Positions 13,741 to 25,900 of a DNA stretch of 64,000 nt are shown one piece after another. The notes beneath the pieces are model-generated. The model had not been told where the DNA came from. It was given only the letters and a program-made list of their open reading frames with translations, and did no database searches. Both the position numbers and the translations under genes were made by a program. Source of the DNA: Fusarium oxysporum f. sp. lycopersici 4287 (taxonomy: Eukaryota > Ascomycota > Sordariomycetes > Hypocreales > Nectriaceae); NCBI RefSeq assembly GCF_000149955.1, contig NC_030997.1, forward strand, positions 2,030,714-2,094,713, given 5' to 3'. Position 1 is the first letter of the stretch; every line of letters begins with the position of its first letter.

Positions 13741-14668
13741 CATGCGCTTTGTGTTTCTTTATTGTATTGTATCTGTTCCGCGTGTCAACGAACGGCGACT
13801 GGACTACTGCGACCTGGCCTGCGGCCAGCCAATTCCGGATACTGCCCGCGAGGGACTGCAAAATCCATGGAACAAGATGAAAGTGAAGCCACGTATAGCA
13901 GGTCTACTTGAGCTCTACGAATTCCTGAGCAGAACCAAGAAGACCTTGGTAGAGACGCTCAAGGTGAAAGGGCTCAAGTGCCGTTGGCGTCCTTTCATAG
14001 ATGAAAGGCACACCCATTTAGGCGACGTTTGTGTTCGGAAGATGGATAATGACATTTTCCTTCGAATGATAAATGACAATCCATCCGTCATCTTCGAGTA
14101 ATACCGCAAAAAGGGAGAATCAGATGTACCCCGAGATCCTGCGATAATGGGCATCAACCCCGACTTCAGCGAAATTGAGAAATGCGGCGGTCGTGTTCTG
14201 GCTTGGTGTATCATCGGAACCACCGGTTGACATGACCGTCATGCGTATACTATTCCTGACTTTGAAGACGACGGCGGCTCTGGCTGTGGGGATTTGTATA
14301 AGTGGATGAAAGTGGACAGATTATTCGTCCCTTTGAAGTGTCGTTACAGGAACTTGTATTTGACTGATTCATTAGTCGAATTTCAAGTGTTCGTGTTGAT
14401 TGTCACGGATCTAGCACCGAGTTTGCTCACCTTGACGGGGTATGCTAATGTGTTGCTATACTTATGCTACCTCGAACTTACCGAGCCAAGGATGGGGAAC
14501 GATTGCAGAGCGTATCTTATGAAGCATTGTCCGGAAATAGGCAATGATGGTGTTCTGTTTTTTGAACATAAGTATAAAAGCGTGATGTTGGGCGCTTTAG
14601 GAAAGCCCGAGTCAGATTCAGTCGCCTCGAAACTCCCGATCCAGCCGCCAAACCAGAAAAGACTTTAA
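13741..14668 (+). pseudogene. Possible decayed gene of unknown family
   Basis: An ATG at 13,741 opens a 119-codon frame ending at 14,101 with low internal repetition and normal codon variety. After its stop the same frame remains open to about 14,230, and a second frame is open from 14,294 to 14,668. The pattern (one strand, consecutive frames, stops between) is what a broken gene looks like, but chance cannot be excluded and I recognise no domain. No splice pair joins the pieces convincingly. Confidence 0.2.
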
Positions 14669-16669
14669 TCAAGCTTAGCGTTATTTCGCATGGAGTTATC
14701 GTGGCCTCTTAAATTTCTAAAGCTGGACTCTAGGGGTACATCATAGACAGATATTGGGGAAGGTCACTGACCTGTCTTTCAATCTAGTCGATCTGTTTTA
14801 TCGCATTGCTCAGACCAAATCTCTTAAACAATTACAGCTCGTTCCACATACGAATACTTCAACATTTTCAGCTCTCGTGGGCAATGCACTTTTGGCAGGT
14901 AGGTATTTGGCAAGGGTGTCCACTCTGGAGTCAATGATTTACCCACGGGTAACTTGGGTTATTGGGATATAGGTTGTCTATGGTGGTTTATCTGCAGTTA
15001 TTCCGTGGGTATAGATTTGAAAAGATTAAGGTAAAAAGATTTCAGTTATTTAGGCGATTATTTTCGCTGGTGTATTTAGTATTAGCTTGATGAAATTAAA
15101 ATCTCTGAGTATCTTTTTTATACTTTGCAAGAGATGAGTCTTTGGCCCTGTGTCTATACTTGCTGTTTCTTAGTCTGTTTAAATTCAGAACCTGTAATAA
15201 GAAAAGGTCCATCCAGCAACACTCTTTTCCTCTTGATATGTAAAAAAGTCTACTTAACAAAAGAGAAATGTTCGAAGGCATATTATTCGCATGACTGGAT
15301 TACAGTTTCAGGAAAGCCCTCTCCGCGTTACGGGTCTGGAGTGATATAAACCGTGATAAAAGCTCACAACAGAGTAGAGATAGTGCCCAGGTGAGAGAGT
15401 ACGGCGTCGCTACTCGCAATGGTGATACAGGGAGTTGAACCATGAAGCATTGAAGATGGCGGGCGAGTAATCTTCAACGCCCAGTTTGCCGCCTTCTGTA
15501 AATCGGGGGCGGAAATAGCAAGTGCTTGGTCTACATCTTAGGCAAAACAGAGGCCAAGTTCAGTCACGTCTTCACCTTCGGGTATCATATCCGGCGTCAA
15601 GATGGACAACGGCTCCACCAGCTTCTTCTTAGCTGAGTGCCTGAACCTTCCATATGACAACGCGAATAATCTAGCTCAGGAGCGTCTTGTGACTCTGATA
15701 GAGCATTTCCAGCTTCTAGCCTTTCTGAACGGCGTAAATCCTCATGATGATCACGTCGCCGAAGTCGCGGGGATGATCACAGGCAGTACGCTCTGCACAT
15801 TCTTCGCGACACGTTGTCATTCGAGTTCGTGAGCTACCAGTATATCCGGCTGGCGCCGGATGATAAACCTGCTCTCACTGTATCCCATGAGTTACTTGGA
15901 CCTGGGGTCGCCGAAATAGATTTTGGGCTCTATCTTGCTGATTGCCATAGCGAGCTTTCTGCAAACTCAGTGGACTCAGCTCAACGGCATGGAGAAGTTA
16001 GCCCATTCGTTCATCCCCTTGTTCGTCAATGGATTATTCGCCCTGGTCTCTCTGTAAACGTGCATTTAACGCCGTCGGCATCATAAAGCCAAGTTCGTGC
16101 ACCTTGGAGGGCGAGACATTCAGGTTGAGGAGCATCTTCCGAGCCGAGCTTGTAACCGTAGAGAGCGCCGGACAGCCAAGGTAGCCAACAATTCAACCGG
16201 GGTTCCTATCGTGAACTGCACGCTCACCAACACGGACTTCAACAGGGACCAGGTGTGATCATTTCCCGATAACAAAGACAGCATGGAAGAGGAGCACAAC
16301 AGGCGTTCAAACGGAGAGCTCAAGCCGGCATTGAACGATGGAGATGCGACCAATATAGCAGGATAGATCATGACTCACGGCGTTATTTCAGGCCAGCATC
16401 ATTCCTATGCCATGTTGCGTGAGCTCACCATCATGCTTGTGCAGCTGCCCTGATGCCGGGCACGGGTTTTGGGCAGAAAAATTACTTGACTCTTGACTCA
16501 GCATAATCGGATCAATTATTTTTTGCATATTGTGTTATGTTAATGACTTAGAAATTTGGTTCCTGCATGGACATGGGCCCGAAAAAGAATCCTACGGCTG
16601 TTCAAGTGTCAAAAACCGTAGAAGCTCTGAAGATATACTACCGCCCAGATTACGAACCTTGAGCCGCCC

Positions 16670-16974
16670 NNNNNNNNNNNNNNNNNNNNNNNNNNNNNNN
16701 NNNNNNNNNNNNNNNNNNNNNNNNNNNNNNNNNNNNNNNNNNNNNNNNNNNNNNNNNNNNNNNNNNNNNNNNNNNNNNNNNNNNNNNNNNNNNNNNNNNN
16801 NNNNNNNNNNNNNNNNNNNNNNNNNNNNNNNNNNNNNNNNNNNNNNNNNNNNNNNNNNNNNNNNNNNNNNNNNNNNNNNNNNNNNNNNNNNNNNNNNNNN
16901 NNNNNNNNNNNNNNNNNNNNNNNNNNNNNNNNNNNNNNNNNNNNNNNNNNNNNNNNNNNNNNNNNNNNNNNNNN
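16670..16974. other. Assembly gap (305 N)
   Basis: Run of unknown bases between the decayed region and the secreted protein gene at 17,142. The true size may differ. Any reading frame drawn across it is meaningless. Confidence 0.99.
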
Positions 16975-17141
16975 CTGCTGAAGGACTTTATCCAGACTAC
17001 AGATTGGATTATCTGGGAATGGATGAAGCCTTCAGCTATTTAAACCCGGATGTCTTCTCCACTATCTCTATCATCAATACCTCTCAATCTAGACAACGAA
17101 ACTACTCTCCGAACAGTCACTCCTCTGCAATAACTACCAAA

Positions 17142-17645
17142 ATGCATACTTCAGCCCTCTTCTCCTCTCTGCTCGCCCTAGCATCCACCGCCCAGTCCCT
17201 CAAGTTCACCGGCCCAAGCACCTCATCACCTCTCGACTTATCAAAAGAAATCACCATCACCTGGAGCGAGAGCAACTCATCAGAGCATAAAACCCGGCCT
17301 ACTTTTGACTTGGAGTGGTTCTCTCAGCCCACTGACCTGAAAAGCTTCGGCTTCGAGATCGAGACCGGCGTGAACGTTTCCGCCGGACAATACAAGTTCA
17401 CGCCCAGCTCAAACACGATTAACACACTGCGACCGTTCGCCAACCAGCTTTCCGAGAACAAGACGTTCTTATTTAATGCAATCTTCCGAAATGAGAGCGA
17501 TGAGAGCGATGTGGTATACGAGGCTTCAAGTGGCAAATATGCTGTTGTTGGGTTGGATAAAGTAACGAATGCTGGAAAGGCAGTTGGACTTGAATGGGGA
17601 CTTTTGGCGTGCGGACTTGCGGCAGCGAGCTTTTTTATGATATAA
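17142..17645 (+). CDS. Secreted GPI-anchor-type cell-wall protein, Kre9/Knh1-like
   Basis: The 167-aa protein starts with a signal peptide (MHTSALFSSLLALASTAQS) followed by a beta-rich domain with 'LKFTGPS' and 'ITITWS', the opening pattern of fungal extracellular Kre9/Knh1-N-terminal-like (yeast cell wall synthesis, Ig-like) domains. It ends in a hydrophobic tail 'LACGLAAASFFMI' preceded by small residues, as expected of a GPI-anchor signal. Several N-x-S/T sites are present. It should be delivered to the cell surface or wall; a biochemical role is not established for most members. Intronless. The ATG lies in good context (CCAAAATGC) and is preceded by in-frame sequence without family likeness. 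Confidence 0.75.
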   Translation: MHTSALFSSLLALASTAQSLKFTGPSTSSPLDLSKEITITWSESNSSEHKTRPTFDLEWFSQPTDLKSFGFEIETGVNVSAGQYKFTPSSNTINTLRPFANQLSENKTFLFNAIFRNESDESDVVYEASSGKYAVVGLDKVTNAGKAVGLEWGLLACGLAAASFFMI

Positions 17646-18479
17646 GATATAGAATATGTACAACAAGGATACCTTGGATGAATTGAACAAATATTTCAAC
17701 AGTCCCGTACACGCCCGAAGACAACTCTAGATTTGGCAAAGGGTGTTCAGTCATCGCGATCGCGATGGTGACTTCGTCGCCATACTAAGCCTTCAAACCC
17801 CAGAGTCTTTGCCGTTATTACAAGCGAAGAAGGAGGTATAGTGATTGATTTGATCTGCATGTGAGCTCTATGTGAGCTCCTTGTTCGGGAAATGCATCGA
17901 GCCTCTATGACCTGACTCATTCGTCTCTCCAGGTTCTTGAACGGAGTAGTGTTTCTTGTTGTGATGGCTGTAGTTGGATTGTGACTGTGATGCCCAGGCA
18001 TGGACAGGGCCGACTCAGCGCTGTTTCATAGAGAAGAGAAGCGGAGAGGACAGCCTGCCTAATCACGCTTTCTTAAGGCAGTAGCAGAGGTGAAAGTATT
18101 AGAAGAGGCTGAACAGTATTCTCAGTTCCATGTCAAGTATTATGCATATACTACGAAATGGAGCAGACTGCGCCAAAACTATGCTGCCTTCTCTCACTTA
18201 TAATTTATCTCTTACAACCCTGGATTCCATTGCCTCAGCCTGCTTCAGCACTTATACATAGTTCTTGAATTGATCCTATTACCAATGGAGTCATATCATT
18301 CAAAGGGTCTTTTTATTCATCTATTATTCCTTCCACGCTTAGAACCAAGTATATATTGTTTCTCTCTGTTATCCGCACTCGCAACTCACAATAGTCGTTA
18401 ACATGTCGAGTAACCTTCCTAATAGCAATGATCTCCGAGTCAATTTGTTATAACATTTAACAGACACAAGCTATAGTAC

Positions 18480-19189
18480 CTAGGCTGCTAATTCGTGGAA
18501 GGTCCTCGGCTTGGTAGGGCGCGCATCTAACTCGACCAGTACACTATCCGGTCCAGCATTGGCTTCTGCCAGGGAAGGGTATATCATCTGGTTTTGCTTA
18601 AGAGACTTCTCATCGGCTGCGTTCTTCTCCAGGGTCTTCCTTGCAGCTCTCCTCCTGCGACGGAACCATCACCCAAAGCCTAACACAATGGCAACACCAA
18701 CGACCCTTCCCATAGTGCCACCAGCTATAGCTGCCACTGGTGTTTTCCGAGGTACATTAAGTGTGTATCTATAGTCTCCCCCATTACAGCAATTATAGTT
18801 ACGCGAGGAGCGACAACAGTATTTATTATCTTCGCACTTCGTTACGTAAATCCAACCGTTACTATCTTCTGATGTCCTAGTCAGCTAAAGCTACAATAGG
18901 GCTTTAAGATAGGTTACTTACCTATAGGACAGACTGATTGACAGCCAGACCAATCCTGGGACGTACAGGTACTTTGTATGATCGCTTCACTGTACAATGA
19001 GCATAGACCGTTTCTTAGGCACGCAGAATCAAGGTCAGGCCTATCGCAACAGGTATTAAAGGTCGTGCGGTTAGAGCCGCATGGCTTATACCTACTTGAT
19101 GCTTCCTCACCATTAGGCCAGTAGCACTTTATATCTACAGCCAGTATATAATATAAGAGAAAGAAATAAGATAACAGCACTAAAATTCA
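18480..19189 (-). pseudogene. Broken cysteine-rich single-pass membrane protein gene
   Basis: On the minus strand, exon 1 (about 19,189-18,931) encodes a hydrophobic leader then a Cys-rich ectodomain ('CYWPNGEEAS', 'FNTCCDRPD', 'SACLRNGLCS'). A roughly 55-bp intron with acceptor ACATCAG leads to 'EDSNGWIYVTKCEDNKYCC', a TM helix and a basic 'FRRRRRAARK' cytosolic tail ending at 18,480. This is a common fungal surface-protein layout. Two lesions are visible: a TGA in the codon just after 'VLGFG' at the end of the TM helix, and a leader whose ATG (19,189) is in a different frame from the ectodomain. I call it a pseudogene; sequencing error or an unseen intron could explain one lesion but hardly both. 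Confidence 0.6.
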
Positions 19190-20931
19190 TAGCAAATAAC
19201 AAGTAACTAGAATTAATAACACAACGATAGAGAGAGACCATTTAAGGAAGATAATACTCATAGCTTAGTAGTAAAGAAAGGCAAGATAAAACGGAAATTA
19301 ATCAGGGAATCAAGCTAGGTCAAGGCTATTCAATTCCTAGTCTTTATTAGTTTACATAACATCAAGAAAGAGTCGCCAAGTCTAGGACCTGGGGGCCATC
19401 ACTCATATTTCCCTTATATATTATCGCCGGACTTGTATTTAGCTAAAGTATAGGTAATTGGTTTAGCATAAACTTAACCAAGCATAGGAAGTTATCGATT
19501 TTATGGATGTGCTGGTGAACGTATTCTTTAAAACGTCGCCAAAGAGTCAGTGCTTTCCATCTCAAGTATCCAATATTTATCAAGAGGCTGCAGTATAGGA
19601 TCATCTTGTTTGCCTAACCCAGATGCCGGCAGCATGAATTAGGCGTGGTGCGCATTACAAAAGCCTTTGGGCTCTACTTCAAGTCCGCTCCAGCCATATT
19701 ATATCGCTCTCTTAGGTCTCTCAACCTCGTTTGTCAAGCGACCCATTTGTTGACACATTGTTGTTCATCACAGAGCTGACAGCTTTTCGGATAGCCCACT
19801 CCCCCGAGGAAAATATTCGCCCATTCTAGGTAATGACAAATGGAAGCAGTATGCAAGAAAGTACCCAAAATTACGACGTCAGGTCATTTCATTCTACCAA
19901 TAACACTTTCTCTGCAGAGCAAACCATCTCTGCCAATAGACTCACATTCCAATAGCCGCTTCAACCAGACCCCTGTTTAACCTTAGTCCCCCAGCACCAA
20001 TGCGCATTCTCAGCCAACCCACTCCCCTGCACACATCTCACTTCCGAAACCATCGATACTGAATCTCACGACACCGTTGCAACATATCCCACTGTCTTCT
20101 TAAAAAGAGATGCATTCTTCTATCCCTTTTCGGCCCTACCTCTCAAGTTTAGTCTAGGTCTGAAGCACCGCCCTTGGAGAATACGCTGCTTCTTCATGTT
20201 TCTCTACTACATATTAGAAGCATGCCCATCTTCAAGGTTCGAGACAATATGTCTAGTGATCCAATCTTAGATATTAATGGAGAGGCGTATTAAATTAAGA
20301 CAAAGTCCAGTAGAATGAGCTTTACTAGACTAATGCGATGTATTATAAAGGTAGCATAAAAGCATAATATAGTAGCAAAACTTACAACTACACCTATATA
20401 TATTAACCTCCTAGAGACACCAAACACTAGTGGTCTGCCTTTGAACAGCGTTCGGTGTCACTGGCGCTGGTCCTCAGGATGGTTGTACTGGCACTTTGGG
20501 TTGTTTTAGGTTCACGGGCTGATTCTTTAGTGGTGATAGACAGCTTCGTAAATTGCGGTAAAAGAAGCCGTGATGTGGTAGTGTCTGTTGTATTCTTTGG
20601 CTGGTCAGACTAATTTATGCTGCTAACCATGGCGGACTCTTTGCAAATACTCACAATCGGGATAATAACCATTGAACGCTGTGCTAAGGTTTCCAGCGTC
20701 TCAATATAGTCCACAAACGGAGTTCAGTAGGTACATACGACCATAGGTAGTGGAAAATACGGGATCCCGTCAAGTTCTTCCATTCCACAACAGTGTCGCA
20801 GCTTTCCAGGGTCGCAGCCTCTGATCTCGGAGACATGAATCCTCATTTTTCGGAGAGCTTGTCGCATTCAAGCGTCCAATCAGAGCAATACATATTTATA
20901 CTATCAAGGTCAAAGTGAGGCAATAGTAAAA
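19190..20931. other. Gene-free region left of the element
   Basis: About 1.7 kb without a supported gene. A short minus-strand frame near 20,440-20,560 encodes an S/T-rich stretch but has no start or family signal. The region is moderately AT-rich. Confidence 0.4.
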
Positions 20932-21031
20932 GAAGTTTCAAAACTTAATTAAAATATCTTTTTTATTTTTTTAAAAATAGTATTTTTATATATTAAAAAG
21001 ACTATATTTTAATTAAAATTTAAACTTTTTA
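20932..21031. repeat. AT-rich fold-back (inverted repeat, about 35-bp arms)
   Basis: The arms, about 20,932-20,966 and 20,991-21,031, share the core TTAATTAAAATAT-x-TCTTTTTA in opposite orientation and could fold into a hairpin. A weaker 10-bp inverted pair (GCTCTTAATT near 21,038 and its complement near 21,092) brackets the step from AT-rich to GC-richer DNA. This could be a MITE remnant or part of the boundary of the large element to the right. Confidence 0.4.
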
Positions 21032-21485
21032 TTAGGAGCTCTTAATTGTTACTTAGATATATGAAATTGCTAGGAGTACTAACTAAGCCGTAATTCAAGA
21101 GCCGCACTTTATCCGCCGCAACGACCAACTGGGGCCGATTGAGCTCCGTACCGTTTTGAATGAGACGGAGCCGGTCTTCGGGCCCCACCACCGTTTGCCC
21201 TCACTACATCCGGTAAGCTGAGCTTGCACCCCCGAGACTTTCGGGCGCTTAACCACGACACGCCCCTCCATAGCCGTTTGAGCCGGAATATGACTTAAAT
21301 TTAACACCAAATAAAACGCAATTTCTACTTCTAGGACTCTAATTATAATTCTTAGACTTTTGCCTCTTTCAGACATGGTCATCACCTGATCAACTCCTTT
21401 TTCGAATGCCGTTCCCTCTTTATTCTCCCAGCTCAATATTTTTACCGCTACTTATCAGTTTAATTACCCATCAAACGAGTTCGCA

Positions 21486-24137
21486 ATGTCTCAACTCTCA
21501 GCCCAACCAAGCCATGCCATTCACATACCTTCTGGAAGGGGCAAGTCTCGAATCGACCAAGTCGATAAGGACATTATTCAAGAGATTCGAAACAGAAACC
21601 TCAACACAACCTTAGATTCGAGTCAGTTCGTATCCGACAAAGTGAAAAGTTTGCGTCGCAGGGTTTGGGATGAATGGGTCGAGTAAGTTTCCACGCGACA
21701 TACTTAATAAAAGACTTAGTCTTACTCAGAATAGATATATCAAGTTCTCAAACATCGATAGCGACCAACTTTGGAAAGATCTTTGCGAGGGATCCACGAA
21801 AGCCATTCAAGAATTTCGATGCTTCCTTGAGTATTATATCGTCACATCGACAAAACTTGTGCCTTGTCTCGGCCCAGAAGAATATGAAAAGGAAAGAACC
21901 GTGAAAAGCGCTGGGACTATACAGGATGTTTGGTGTGCATTGGTTCATGTAGCTGATGAAGAGGTCTTAACAAATATCCGTCGGCAACATCCAGCTCATC
22001 GACAACTCTACATACTTAAATATCGTACTGATGCTGGTGGCCGTGGGCATGGGCCAGCGGCGGACGTTGGCAAAGTAAGGCATCCTCAGTATCAGTTTGT
22101 TGCTTCTGACTTACTGACAATCTGTGTTACCCAGCTCATCCCGAGACTAGCCACAGAACACGGGCTCAGCCGCACCCAGTTGTTCGAGAAAAAAGAGATG
22201 ACATTGGAAGACCAGCTGATGATCCTCAGAACCGTCTGGCAGCGAGCCAGATACATAACCTGTCAGCCTTGCCAGAGATTATCATTCTCTGCGATGTTGA
22301 TTATGGGAGGCATCGGTGGATGGCGATATGAAAGCCTAAAGCAATTGACGTACCGTGATATCGAACTTGGTTGGGTTAGAGATCCCCGAAACCCTCAAAA
22401 GGGGCAATGTGTTGCCACCATTCGTATACATCACGCCAAAAGGAAAAAAGATAAGATTGAGAGAGATCAGACATCCAGGTATGATGAATCACGAAAGACT
22501 GGTTAGAACGCCTACTGAAATCCATCAGCTTTACATTTGGTATTACTCTCGTTCCATTCAAGCCTGTTTGTCTCTTGACTCATATTGTCTCTATGGCATT
22601 CTTCAAGGATGCATTCTCGACCAACTTTACTACTCCTGAGGATATATTGTTTCCCAAGCCTGATAGTGAGGTCGACTATGTACCTTTATCGTGGAAGGAT
22701 GAAATTAAAGATGATCTTGTTTTTCAGCTTGGTTACAAGTTGTACTGGAAATTATGGCATCGCGTGCTCCTGGTGGGTGGACTACGTGAAAATCCAAAGC
22801 CCTACTCAGTTCGTGTTGGTGCTGGGAATCGCTTAGATGGTGCTTTGACATCAGCTATCCGAAGTTACGTTTTTGGCAACACAGATGCCGTGTTCCGCAA
22901 AAGTTACCTCCCAGCAGACATGCGAGATGACCTGATGGGTATATCATACGGCGAGGTTTCGGGAAAGAATGAAGCGACAGTCTCATTCCTTCACCAGACA
23001 TTTACGAAACGGGACGAATCAGCACCGGTCTATATCACGGAGGAAGAGTTCCAGTCCTTTGAAAACCGGAGGGATATCACGGAATGGCGCCGACAGCGAC
23101 TGTCTCTGCCTTGCAACAGCACCGAATCAAAGGCTATATTGGGAAAGATTCAACACGTGAAAAACGTTCTTGAAGAGAAATTGCTCGAAAGGAGACGAAA
23201 AGAGTACTTCAGAAAGGCCGACCAGCTTCGCAGCCTTGGACAGTCAACGTCACATTTACATCAAACTGCATTGATTTCCCCACGTTTCAGACAAAATCAA
23301 TCAAGCAGTAAGGCTGCAGAACAGCTGGCGCCTTGTTTTATTGCCGAAGATAGCAACTATGCTATCGCCAGCAAAATTGTTAGATATCTACGACAGACTC
23401 CTACCGATAACGACACCGCCGATAACGACACTGCTGATGACGACACTACTGATAACGACACTACCGATGCTGAGGCTAAAGCAGACCGGGCTCGCTCCAT
23501 ATGCTTTCTTTGCTTCAAGGACTTCTCAAATAGAACCAATCTGTCGGCGCATGTTCGGAACATTCATTTGAAAGACCTCGAGAAGCCGATTTCTTGTCTC
23601 GAGTGTAGACACCAAGGACAAGAGAAAACTGTTCCTGCTGGCTTCCCAGCCTGGAGCAGTCACACCGAGAGATATCACGGCTCCGAAAACTCGCCTATCC
23701 CAGCAAATAAGAGACCGGCTCTATGTTTGTTATGCAACAAGACCCTCACAATCGCAGGGTTCAGTAACCACCTCAAAAAAGCGCATGGCAGTAAATTTGC
23801 AGCCAAATTCCAGTGTCCTGCATGCATCGACCATTCTCTCCAGGAAACTATTGATGGTAAGGATGACTGGATCTCTCATGTCAAGGCTAAGCATGTTGGA
23901 TGTCGTATCGCTGGGGCGGTTTTGATTGGCGTGCCAGATAAGCCAGCCCAAAGGGATGACAATGACAGTTGCATGATAGGCATGAAACGAAAGTTAGAAG
24001 ATGAAGAGAAGACTGGCCAGAAGAGACTGAGAACCAATAGAAGTGTATTTGGGGTCGACCGCGGTGTTGAAGAAGAAGAGTTCTGGTGTACAGGACGTGA
24101 CGAGGACTATCTTGATGACATTCAAGATTTTGATTGA
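21486..24137 (+). CDS. Starship captain: DUF3435 tyrosine recombinase with C-terminal C2H2 fingers
   Basis: Exons 21486-21682, 21735-22478 and 22529-24137 (introns 52 and 50 bp) join in phase to 849 aa. The N-terminal helical region is followed by 'GGWRYESLKQLTYRDIEL' (first catalytic Arg, about R263), 'FGITLVPFKPVCLL', then 'PYSVRVGAGNRLDG' (about Y406/R409, the H/Y-x-x-R box) and 'FRKSYLP' (about Y440, candidate nucleophile). This is the order expected of DUF3435/Crypton-type YRs that cut and paste Starships. After about residue 560 a basic coiled region, an acidic D-N-D-T-A-D repeat and four C2H2 zinc fingers follow (about 639-800; the first is C-x2-C-x12-H-x4-H). The gene appears intact. 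The splice sites are my choice because only they keep frame through the motifs. It is the first gene of the block and points into it. Confidence 0.85.
23400..23475 (+). repeat. Coding minisatellite in captain (GATAACGACAC units)
   Basis: Five imperfect 15-base units based on GATAACGACACTGCC encode repeated D-N-D-T-A residues between the recombinase domain and the first zinc finger. They form a flexible acidic linker whose copy number is likely to vary between strains. Confidence 0.8.
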
Positions 24138-24246
24138 TTGGAAAGGTCAGAGATCTTAGCTTAGCTCTATGCAAAGTTTTGTCCTGAGCCAGCGCGACTT
24201 GATCAATGCCTGTATTAACGTAGTAATGGAATGATAATAATTGCCT

Positions 24247-25054
24247 CTAAATTTGCTGAAACGACTGCCAACCCTCGCGCCTCTTGTTTAACAGCATCTG
24301 TGCTTGGTGTCTGTGGCGAGGCTCGTGTTCCAAGCAGGTATGGCTCTCCCAAGTATGGCAATTGATTTCCATACTGCCACCACTAAAGTAATTCTTTACC
24401 TTCCAGTGCACCTTAACCTCGAGTTCGAAAGCTGCTCCTTTCATTTTCAGTTCCATATCTGAGATATCCACCATTTCCACGAAAATCTCTTCTGGATCCG
24501 GGGCCTCGAGGAGGCGGTTTAGCAAACCCGAAATGTTCAGGCTCTCCCAATTTTTGTATCCCCTATTCCTTCTCAAGGCGTTCTGATGGCAATCGGCTGG
24601 CTCCCCGAGATCCACCTCGTCGACAGATCTCATTCGACAAACTGGAACAAGATCTCTGCATTCGCGCCTGCATGTAGGGCAGTAAGGCCCTTTCTTTTTC
24701 TGCTCTTCGGACATCCCAGAGGTTATATGGGATTTTGCCAAACACTTTAAATGAAAGGTATGTCCCTCCGGGACAGAGGAATCATCGCTGACGCAAGTCA
24801 TGTACTGATCAGGGGAGCTGCCGAAGCAAATATTACAAACTTGCCAATCGTATTGACGCGTCATTCGTTCTCCCCGGTCATGATGCCTTTGAGCGCAGTC
24901 GTCACATACGAGCTAAGAAGGGTTAGAAGTAGCAATATCAGGCTGGCTGGAAACATACCCCATGGTAACCATGTGGTCGCCATTTCCATCCTTCCAGGCA
25001 AAGGGGCTTAATGCAATCCCAGCATCTACTTGCCGTATCAAAATAAACTGGCAT
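24247..25054 (-). CDS. RING-like zinc-binding protein, paralogue A
   Basis: Two exons (25054-24959, 24912-24247; 46-bp intron) give 253 aa. Exon 1 carries 'CWDC' and the exon 2 start carries 'VCDDC', a first zinc-type Cys quartet. Then 'MTRQYDWQVCNICFG', an internal Cys, 'GHTFHLKC' and 'YCPTCRREC' form a RING-like second cluster. The C-terminal half is a separate domain containing 'ELEVKVHWKVKNYF'. The gene at 26,093-26,840 is a clear paralogue with the same exon structure, transcribed divergently. A RING fold would suggest ubiquitin ligase or protein-interaction activity, but the spacing is atypical, so function is not established. It lies 110 bp from the captain's stop, convergent with it. 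Confidence 0.7.
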
Positions 25055-25168
25055 CTTTGCGCAAAGACTTGAATGAAAAATGAAGAATGAAGAATGAAGA
25101 TGGGGGCGAGGAAAGGCAGGGACGAGCTTGCTATAAATACCCAAGAGCTTGGTTGGAGACTTCCCAGA

Positions 25169-25222
25169 AGCACGTGTCATCAGCCAGCCCGCCTTCAGCT
25201 AACACAGCCCCTATATGCCAGA
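25169..25222 (+). repeat. Left arm of a 54-bp long-range inverted repeat
   Basis: Begins AGCACGTGTCATCAGCCAGC. A nearly identical copy in reverse orientation lies at 27,233-27,285, with about five differences. This arm lies just upstream of RING-like paralogue A. Confidence 0.85.
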
Positions 25223-25339
25223 AGTTAGTTCAAGTCTCGACGATACCCGCACTGCCAATAGTCCTCAGTTGCTTCTACTCAAGACAAGATCTCAAGGCAC
25301 TCACACCGCCCCAAGCTCATTATCCGAGAAGATGACACC

Positions 25340-25900
25340 ATGATAGGCCTCCAGGGAGGCTAACACGGCCTCATTTCTCATGATACAGGACCAACATGAC
25401 CCCAGTTCTTCCAGGTTGAGAGAGGCATGTGGTGCGCCTTCTACGGGCGGTTAGCGATGTCTAGAGAACTCCATTCGTGGAAGTCAAGTTTTGAAGGCCA
25501 GACATTGACCGTAATGGCTTCATGTGGCTTCGGCCAGCATGACCTTCTTCTGCATATGGGAAAGGTCAAGGCAGCAAGGCTCAGGAGGTAGCCAACTAGA
25601 AACTAGATCACCCCAAAGCTGCAAGAAGAAGCATGTGATGCATTATCTGCGGACGGGTAACGATATCTAGAGGACTTCATTCGTTGAATTGGAGCGTCCA
25701 GTGCCAGATACTGACCGCGGTGGCTTCATCCACATTCGGCCAACATGACCTCCTTTCCATATGAATGGTGGAGGTTGAGACAATGGGGTCTAGAAAGTGG
25801 CCAAGAAGACACAGGTCCCCCTACAACTCTAAGAACGGGGTATGAGGCGGGCGTTTAACTGCATTCGAGGGACTTCATTCGTAGGTTTCGAGCTTCGCAT
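25340..25900. repeat. Diverged ~205-bp tandem repeats between RING-like paralogues
   Basis: Two almost full-length units (about 25,441-25,645 and 25,646-25,848) share blocks such as CTAGAG-x-ACT-x-CATTCGT, GGCTTCAT, CGGCCA-x-CATGACC and CATATG in the same order. A partial unit precedes them (about 25,340-25,440) and another follows (from about 25,849). Identity is modest, so the duplication is old. No coding frame spans the units. They occupy the shared upstream region of the two divergent RING-like genes. Confidence 0.65.

Larger units (their letters stand above)
12758..17141. other. Gene-poor region with decayed open frames
   Basis: No intact gene is supported over about 4.4 kb. Two stretches look like remnants of genes: 13,741-14,668 (one strand, two long frames broken by stops and a frame change) and 15,602-16,086 (two overlapping plus-strand frames). 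Neither translation matches a family I recognise. An assembly gap lies inside the region. Confidence 0.35.

Noticed and set aside
16530..17645. Long plus-strand frame through the N gap
   Set aside because: The frame is open only because the gap has no bases. The real gene begins at the signal peptide ATG at 17,142.
18660..18700. RIP as the cause of the TGA in the membrane-protein pseudogene
   Set aside because: The inferred C-to-T change is not in the preferred CpA context, so RIP cannot be argued from this site.
21095..21436. 113-codon minus-strand frame upstream of the captain
   Set aside because: No family likeness and it overlaps the expected captain promoter; likely chance.
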